Notes under the pieces: generated by a model
What the model was told of the DNA's origin: nothing
The model's input: the letters and a program-made list of their open reading frames with translations, nothing else
The model's database searches: none
Source of the DNA: Burkholderiales bacterium
GTDB taxonomy: Bacteria > Pseudomonadota > Gammaproteobacteria > Burkholderiales > SG8-41
Direction: 5' to 3'
NCBI GenBank assembly: GCA_020854035.1
Contig: JADZGE010000055.1
Span: 43,364 to 107,363 of the forward strand
DNA: 64,000 bases
Shown here: positions 58,660 through 64,000 of the stretch, in pieces
Layout of the letters: each line of letters opens with the position of its first letter
How positions within the stretch are numbered: the first letter of the stretch is position 1
Made by a program: the position numbers and the translations under genes

Positions 58660-58685
58660 GTTCAGGACGCGTTACCTGGCGGCCG

Positions 58686-59183
58686 TCACGCTTTTCCGGC
58701 CTTGCGCTTCTGGGCGTGTTCCTCGACGCCCTTCCTGCCCTCGTCGGTTTCGGGTTTCCAGATGCTCCGGTGCTCGAGGAGATCCTTCTTCTCCCATACG
58801 TGCGAAGTGTCGCCCATGTAGACGATGAAGACCTCGCAGCCGTCCGGGTACTCGTACGGCCCGTGCGGAATGTCCCAGCCGAACACGTAGTCGCCCGGCC
58901 GCAGGTCCTTGCCGGCGACGCACATGCGGCCCTTGGTCACCAGGATCGAGTGCCAGCTCTTGTGCGTGTGCGCGGGCTCGACGTAGCCCGGCGGGAAACG
59001 CTGCTTCATGTCGATCCGCTTCATCTTGGGATCGTAATTGAGCACCTTCACCTGAACGCCCGGCGGCAACGTGAGCAGCCCCCGCACGTCGTCGCTTTCC
59101 CATGGCACTTCGTGGTCGTGAATTGCCTTGAAGGTGTGGTCGAATCCGTCGGCGGATTGCGCCGCGCCCCTGGTTTCTGCCAT
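58686..59183 (-). CDS. Cupin domain protein
   Basis: A 165-residue small beta-barrel protein. The segments PAHTHKSWHSILVTKGRMCVAG and PGDYVFGWDIPHGPYEYPDG fit the two cupin motifs, with the histidines H71, H73 and H77 and later H107 as metal-ligand candidates; the Glu of the classic motif is not obvious. The enzymatic role is unknown. It lies 19 nt after a Bug gene and ends at a strong terminator, so the two form a short operon. Residues 130-165 are charged and probably flexible. Confidence 0.85.
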   Translation of the reverse strand: MAETRGAAQSADGFDHTFKAIHDHEVPWESDDVRGLLTLPPGVQVKVLNYDPKMKRIDMKQRFPPGYVEPAHTHKSWHSILVTKGRMCVAGKDLRPGDYVFGWDIPHGPYEYPDGCEVFIVYMGDTSHVWEKKDLLEHRSIWKPETDEGRKGVEEHAQKRKAGKA

Positions 59184-59202
59184 GTCGGTCTCTCCTGTCG
59201 GG

Positions 59203-60186
59203 TCAATGTGCCGTGATGCCGGCGTCCTTGATCAGCTTCGAGAACTTCGCAGCGTCGGACCTGATGATATCCGTGAATTCCTGCGGCGTGCTGGTCACCG
59301 CCTCCAGCCCCAGCCTGGTGTAGATCTCCTTCACGTCCGGCTGACCGAGCCCGCGCACGAGGGCGGCATTGATCCGGCCGACGATGTCCCGCGCAACGCC
59401 CTTCACCACCAGCACACCCCACCAGTTGTCGAGAACGAGCCCCGTAAGGCCCGCCTCGGTCGCGGTCGGAATATCCGGCGTGAGCGGAAACCGCCTGGCC
59501 CCGGTCACCGCGATCGCGCGGAGCTTGCCCGAATTGGCGAGCGGCAGGGCGATCGGCATGTCCGAGAAGATGACGTGCAGGCGCCCGCCCAGGAGGTCCT
59601 GGATCGCGAGTATGGTGCCCTTGTAGGAAATATGCTCCATCCGGGTTCCGGTGAGTACCCGGAACCACTCGCCACCAAGGTGAGGCAGCGTGCCGATCCC
59701 GCTCGCACCGTAGTTCAGTCCCTCCTTGCTCGATTTCGCGAGCGCGATGAGATCCTTCACGGATTTCACCGGGGAGGACGGGTTTACCACGACGAGCTGG
59801 GGGGCCCTGCCGATCAGGGAGACCGGGGTGAAGTCGCGCAGCGACTGGTAGGCGATGTTCGGATAGAACATCGGGTTGAGCACGATCGGCGCGACGCTCC
59901 CGAGCACCAGCGTGTAGCCGTCGGGCGCCGACTTGGCGCCGATCTCCGTGCCGAGGCTGCCGCTCGCGCCCGGGCGGTTGTCCACCACGACCCGTTGATC
60001 CCAGGCGTCGGCGAGCTTCTGGCCGGCGATGCGCGCCAGAATGTCGGAGGTTCCGGCCGGCGGGTAGGGCGCGATGAAGCGGATCGGCTTGGTGGGATAC
60101 GCCTGGGCCGCAGCCGGCCCCGCCGCGGGGACGCACGCCGCCAGCGCGAGTAGCAGCGTCGCACGCTCGATCCATGGATCCTTCAT
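59203..60186 (-). CDS. Bug/TctC-family periplasmic receptor
   Basis: A 327-residue receptor. The ATG at 60186 is chosen because AGGAGGAACC lies next to it; the open frame extends to 60252 without a ribosome site. The signal peptide ends near PAAAQ. Loops: APYPPAGTSDILAR with one glycine replaced, VDNRPGASGSLG and HISYKGTI. It heads a two-gene operon with the cupin and is divergent from the HtrA-like gene 130 nt away, so promoters for both probably lie between them. Confidence 0.94.
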   Translation of the reverse strand: MKDPWIERATLLLALAACVPAAGPAAAQAYPTKPIRFIAPYPPAGTSDILARIAGQKLADAWDQRVVVDNRPGASGSLGTEIGAKSAPDGYTLVLGSVAPIVLNPMFYPNIAYQSLRDFTPVSLIGRAPQLVVVNPSSPVKSVKDLIALAKSSKEGLNYGASGIGTLPHLGGEWFRVLTGTRMEHISYKGTILAIQDLLGGRLHVIFSDMPIALPLANSGKLRAIAVTGARRFPLTPDIPTATEAGLTGLVLDNWWGVLVVKGVARDIVGRINAALVRGLGQPDVKEIYTRLGLEAVTSTPQEFTDIIRSDAAKFSKLIKDAGITAH

Positions 60187-60316
60187 GGTTCCTCCTCGTT
60201 CTGCGTTATCGTATCGAACGCCGTCCCCGCAGAGAAGCATTCTACCCGACATCGCCCCTCACCCCTCACGGTTACCTGACGCTATGATGTGCCGTGAACC
60301 GGCAGGAGACGCACTC

Positions 60317-61459
60317 GTGAGAAACGCACGCTCCGCCGGCCGCCAGCGTGGCGCGGCCGGCGGCTGGTTGCTCGCCACCATCGCCGTCGCGGCCCTCCTG
60401 TGGTGGTTCGCGTCGTGGGACGCCGGAACCGGCAGGCGTGCGGGCCCCCCCGTCGAGTCCCGCCCGGTGGCGGCGCGTGGCTCGCTCGCCGAGGACGAGC
60501 AGAACAACGTCAACGTATTCAAGTCGGCCTCGCCTTCCGCGGTGAACATCACCACGCTGGAGCTCGCGCGCGATCTCCAGTCGCTCAACGTGCTCCAGGT
60601 CCCGAGCGGCACCGGCACCGGGATCGTCTGGGACGACCGCGGCCACATCGTCACCAACTTCCACGTGATCCAGGACGCCACCGGCGCCCGCGTGACGCTT
60701 TCCGACCACAGCGTGTGGATGGCCCGGCTCGTGGGAGTCTTCCCGGATCGCGATCTCGCCGTGCTGCGCATCGAAGCGCCGCAGGAGAAGCTGAAGCCCG
60801 TCACCATCGGCACCAGCCGCGACCTCGTGGTGGGGCAGAAGGTCTACGCCATCGGCAATCCGTTCGGCCTCGACCAGTCGTTGACGACCGGCATCATCAG
60901 CGCCCTCAACCGCGAGATCGACTCGGTGACCAAGCGCCCCATCCGGGGTGTCATCCAGACCGATGCCGCGATCAATCCCGGCAATTCCGGCGGGCCGCTG
61001 CTCGATTCGGCGGGACGGCTGATCGGCGTCAACACCGCCATCTACAGTCCCTCGGGCGCCTCCGCCGGCATCGGGTTCGCGATACCCGTCGACGAGGTGA
61101 ACCGCGTCGTGCCCTCGCTCATTCGTCACGGGAAGTTCGTGCGACCTTCGCTCGGCGTGCGGGTCGCGCCGCTCGAATTCCAGAACCAGCTTGGCGTGCA
61201 GAAGGGCGTGGCGATCATCGGCGTCCTGCCGCGCGGCCCGGCGGCCGCGGCGGGCTTGAAGCCGTTTCAGCGCGCGCCCGGCGGCGAACTGATCGTCGGC
61301 GACGTGATCGTGGCCGTCGCCGGAAAAGCGGTGTCGACGCTCGAAGAAATTCTCGACGTGCTCGAGAAGCACCAGCCGGGTGACACGGTCACGCTCTCGC
61401 TCGTGCGGGCGAAGGACGAGGCCGTGGACGTGCGGGTGCGGCTGGGAGCCTCCGAGTAG
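60317..61459 (+). CDS. HtrA/DegP-like serine protease with N-terminal membrane anchor
   Basis: A 380-residue trypsin-type protease for envelope protein quality control. The triad is H116 (TNFHVIQ), D146 (DRDLAVL) and S224 (NPGNSGGPLL). One hydrophobic segment at about residues 17-32 (GGWLLATIAVAALLWWF) serves as anchor or uncleaved signal, and a single PDZ domain occupies roughly the last 110 residues. The GTG at 60317 is used because AGGAG lies 8 nt before it; the frame is open further back to 60074 but overlaps the divergent Bug gene. Single-PDZ, membrane-tethered forms resemble DegS, though adjacency gives no clue to a sigma-E link. Confidence 0.94.
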   Translation: MRNARSAGRQRGAAGGWLLATIAVAALLWWFASWDAGTGRRAGPPVESRPVAARGSLAEDEQNNVNVFKSASPSAVNITTLELARDLQSLNVLQVPSGTGTGIVWDDRGHIVTNFHVIQDATGARVTLSDHSVWMARLVGVFPDRDLAVLRIEAPQEKLKPVTIGTSRDLVVGQKVYAIGNPFGLDQSLTTGIISALNREIDSVTKRPIRGVIQTDAAINPGNSGGPLLDSAGRLIGVNTAIYSPSGASAGIGFAIPVDEVNRVVPSLIRHGKFVRPSLGVRVAPLEFQNQLGVQKGVAIIGVLPRGPAAAAGLKPFQRAPGGELIVGDVIVAVAGKAVSTLEEILDVLEKHQPGDTVTLSLVRAKDEAVDVRVRLGASE

Positions 61460-61659
61460 CGCCCGGCGCGCGCGCAGCGGGGAGGACGCCGCGTTCGCCG
61501 CCTGATTTCGTGACAAATTACCGCGGCCGGCGCCGGCGGCGGGCCGCGCGCCCCCGCCCGGGGCCGATTGTCGTGCTTCGCCGCCACACGTTCGTTGCTG
61601 CGCGGAGAGCCGCGGCCTAGAATCGGTGGCTCGCGGTTTCGCGAGTCGCGGAGGTGCTC

Positions 61660-64000
61660 ATGGTCGTCGCCGTCGAAGAACCCGCGGAGGAACGCGTGCT
61701 GTGGTCGGCGGCGCTCGCGCCGGCGGCGACCCACGACGACCCGCTGCTCGTCTCGCAGTGGCACCTCGGCTCCAACACGGGCACGACGAAGGGCGCGAAC
61801 GTCACCGCCGTATGGGACGAATTCCGCGGCGCCGGCGTCACGGTGGGGCTGCTCGACGACGGCGTCGAGTACACGCATCCGGATCTCGTCGCGAATTACG
61901 ACACGACGCTCGACTATGACGCGCGCGACAACGATTTCGATGCCTACACCTCCAGTTCCGGGGATCGGCACGGCACCACGGTAGCGGGCACCATCGGGGC
62001 CGCGCTCGACAACGCGACCGGCGGGTCGGGTGTCGCGCCGGGCGCGACCATCACGGGTTACCGCATGGGATTCGGCGCGAGCGGCTCGTTGAGCCAGGTC
62101 GTCGCGTTGCTCGACCGCGTCGATCAACTCGACGTCGCCAACAACAGCTGGGGCTACGACGGCTTTCTCGACGACGACTTCGCCGGCGCGTACTTCGCGC
62201 CGGCCGGCGCCGATCTCGCGGACGCGCTCGCGAACGGGCGCGGCGGGCTTGGCACGATCGTCGTGTTCTCGGCGGGCAACGACCGCGCCGAGGGTCAGAA
62301 CACGAACTACCACAATTTCCAGAACTACCGCGGCATCATCACCGTCGCGGCGACGGACAGCGCGGGCACGATCGCGTCGTTCTCGACGCCGGGCGCCTCG
62401 ATCCTCGTGTCGGCGCCGGGGGTCGGCATACTCACCACGGATCGCGTCGGTTCGCCCGGCTACGCGGGCGGCGATTACGTCTCCATCAGCGGCACCTCGT
62501 TCTCCGCGCCGATCGTGAGCGGCATCGCCGCGCTCATGCTGGAGGCAAATCCGGATCTCGGCTGGCGCGACGTGCAGGAGATCCTCGCCGCGACCGCGAT
62601 CCGCACCGGCGCCGCGGGCAGTTGGGCGTACAACCACGCCGCGAGCTGGAACGGCGGCGCGATGCATGTCAGCCACGACTTCGGCTTCGGCCTGGTGGAT
62701 GCCATGGCGGCGGTGCGGGTCGCGGAAAGCTGGCGCGTCACCTCGAACTCGGCGAACGAGATGGTGCTCGAGAACGCCGCGTTTCCGTTTCTCGCGATAC
62801 CGGATCTCCAGAGCGTGCAGAGCGTGCTGAGCCTTCCCGGCGGCATGCGCGTCGAACGCGTGGAGATCGACATCGTGCTTGCGCACACCGCCATCGGCGA
62901 TCTGCGGATCACGCTGGCCTCCCCCTCCGGCACCGAGAGCGTGATCTTCAACGCGCCGCCGACCTCGCAGGACGACATCTCGTTCACCTTCTCCACCACG
63001 CGCGACCGGGGCGAGATGTCCGGCGGGGACTGGACGCTCACGGTGAGCGACCTCGCCGCGCTCGACACGGGCGTGCTCCAGGCGTGGGGCATCCGCGCCT
63101 ACGGTGACGCGGCCGGCGACGACATCCATCTTTACACGGACGAATTCGGCGCCCTCGCCGCGGCGGATTCCTCCCGGCGCGTGCTCGCCGACGCGTCGGG
63201 GGTGGACGGGGTCAACACCTCGGCGATCGCGAGCGCGACCGTGCTCGACTTGCGGCCCGGCGAGACGAGCCTCATCGACGGCGAGAGCGTGACGATCGCC
63301 GCGGGCACGCTGATCGAGAACGCCGACACCGGCGACGGCAACGACACGATCACCGGCAACGATGCTGCAAACTCGCTGCGGAGCTGGCGCGGCGGGGACA
63401 CGATCGACGGCGGAGCCGGCAACGACACGCTGGAAGGCGGCCCGGGGAGCGACACCCTGTCCGGTGGGACCGGTGACGATCTCTATCTTTTCAGCACGGG
63501 TTTCGGGCAGGACCTGCTCGCTGATCACGATGCCGCGGCGGGCAACGTCGACACGATACGGTTCGACGCCGCGTTCACCACCGCGCAGGTCGCGGTGAGC
63601 CGCGCCGACATGGGCCTATTCCTCGGCGCCGGCGCCGACACCATCACCGTGCAGAACTGGTTTGGCTCGAGCGCCGACCAGATCGAGCGCGTCGAGTTCC
63701 GGCTCGACGGGACGGTGTGGGACGCGGCGGATCTGCGCGCGTTCTCCAATTTCGCGCCGGCGCTCGTCAACCCGATCGCCGACCAGGCGGCGGCGGCCGG
63801 CGTCTCCTTCAGCTACCAGGTACCGGCGAGCACGTTCGCCGACGCGGATGCCGTGATCGGCGATCTGCTCGGCTACTCGGCGCGCATGGCTGGTGGTGGT
63901 GTGTTGCCTGGGTGGTTGATGTTTGACGGGGTGTTGGGTGGTTTCAGCGGGACCCCGGGTGCGGGGGACGTTGGGTCGGTGGATGTGGAGGTGGTTGCGA
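61660..64000 (+). CDS. RTX-type subtilase (S8) with P-domain and Ig-like domain, 3' end beyond window
   Basis: At least 780 residues are visible. A subtilisin-like catalytic domain of kexin type covers about residues 25-365, with D66 (LLDDGVEYTHPDL), H104 (DRHGTTVAGT) and S280 (SGTSFSAP). A P-domain follows at about 375-485 (GMRVERVEIDIVLAHTAIGD), then calcium-binding RTX repeats at about 553-605 (GGDTIDGGAGNDTLEGG) and the start of a cadherin/putative-Ig domain at about 700. No Sec signal is visible, as is usual for substrates of type I secretion systems. GGAGGT precedes the ATG. The final 110 bases change codon use, with G- or T-ending codons dominating, unlike the C-ending codons before. 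The secretion signal must lie beyond base 64000. Confidence 0.9.
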   Translation, partial: MVVAVEEPAEERVLWSAALAPAATHDDPLLVSQWHLGSNTGTTKGANVTAVWDEFRGAGVTVGLLDDGVEYTHPDLVANYDTTLDYDARDNDFDAYTSSSGDRHGTTVAGTIGAALDNATGGSGVAPGATITGYRMGFGASGSLSQVVALLDRVDQLDVANNSWGYDGFLDDDFAGAYFAPAGADLADALANGRGGLGTIVVFSAGNDRAEGQNTNYHNFQNYRGIITVAATDSAGTIASFSTPGASILVSAPGVGILTTDRVGSPGYAGGDYVSISGTSFSAPIVSGIAALMLEANPDLGWRDVQEILAATAIRTGAAGSWAYNHAASWNGGAMHVSHDFGFGLVDAMAAVRVAESWRVTSNSANEMVLENAAFPFLAIPDLQSVQSVLSLPGGMRVERVEIDIVLAHTAIGDLRITLASPSGTESVIFNAPPTSQDDISFTFSTTRDRGEMSGGDWTLTVSDLAALDTGVLQAWGIRAYGDAAGDDIHLYTDEFGALAAADSSRRVLADASGVDGVNTSAIASATVLDLRPGETSLIDGESVTIAAGTLIENADTGDGNDTITGNDAANSLRSWRGGDTIDGGAGNDTLEGGPGSDTLSGGTGDDLYLFSTGFGQDLLADHDAAAGNVDTIRFDAAFTTAQVAVSRADMGLFLGAGADTITVQNWFGSSADQIERVEFRLDGTVWDAADLRAFSNFAPALVNPIADQAAAAGVSFSYQVPASTFADADAVIGDLLGYSARMAGGGVLPGWLMFDGVLGGFSGTPGAGDVGSVDVEVVA

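Overview
The window is about 64 kb of very GC-rich, densely coding DNA in which almost every codon ends in G or C. The gene content points to a betaproteobacterium, most likely Burkholderiales-like and environmental or metagenome-derived. The pointers are a large number of Bug/TctC-type periplasmic receptors (twelve intact and one remnant), UbiD-family decarboxylases, HyuA/HyuB, M81 and CocE hydrolases, and a REP-associated tyrosine transposase. Taxonomy is an inference, because no rRNA or other phylogenetic marker is present. I found no tRNA, rRNA, CRISPR array, prophage or replication origin.

Layout. 1-2666 (minus): an M32 carboxypeptidase cut by the window edge and an acyl-CoA dehydrogenase. 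2667-3373: a gene-poor gap with two tiny ORFs and a degenerate REP-like element. 3374-6129 (plus): URO-D-family protein, SDR, Bug. 6222-8413 (minus): an M24-fold protein that has lost its metal ligands, then a Bug. 8727-27151 (plus): a long catabolic block of hydrolase, Bug, hydrolase, Bug, amidase, UbiD, TAXI receptor, fused TRAP permease, PLP enzyme, CoA-transferase A and B, L-serine dehydratase, UbiD, TauE/SafE exporter. 27306-29050 (plus): a small secreted DUF4124-like protein and DNA polymerase IV. 37284-29094 (minus): a probable operon Bug, UbiD, FAD subunit, 2Fe-2S subunit, molybdopterin subunit, uncharacterised 343-residue protein, UGSC selenoprotein. 37544-39865 (plus): CBS-pair protein, TRAP receptor without a signal peptide, AlaX-type editing protein. 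47833-39998 (minus): RAYT transposase, Bug, CocE hydrolase, two Bugs, M81 protein. 48125-56286 (plus): Bug, dihydroxyphthalate-decarboxylase-like protein, HyuA, HyuB, Bug, Bug remnant, HDOD protein. 60186-56442 (minus): Bug, cupin, Bug, methyltransferase with a Tat-like leader. 60317-64000 (plus): HtrA-like protease and an RTX-type subtilase that runs off the end.

The genes read as a scavenging and catabolic region. Secreted receptors capture small carboxylic or aromatic acids, a TRAP system imports them, and amidases, esterases, hydantoinase-type enzymes, UbiD decarboxylases, a molybdenum hydroxylase and CoA-transferases process them. No TctA/TctB permease, UbiX, selenocysteine machinery or molybdenum-cofactor maturation gene lies in the window, so those partners must be elsewhere.

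The most notable item is at 29094-29630 (minus). What looks like a gene split by a stop codon is one continuous frame with a TGA inside the motif U-G-S-C. A 7-bp hairpin starts 11 nt after the TGA, which is the expected place for a bacterial SECIS element. I read it as a UGSC-family selenoprotein encoded at the end of an operon with a molybdenum hydroxylase and a UbiD decarboxylase.
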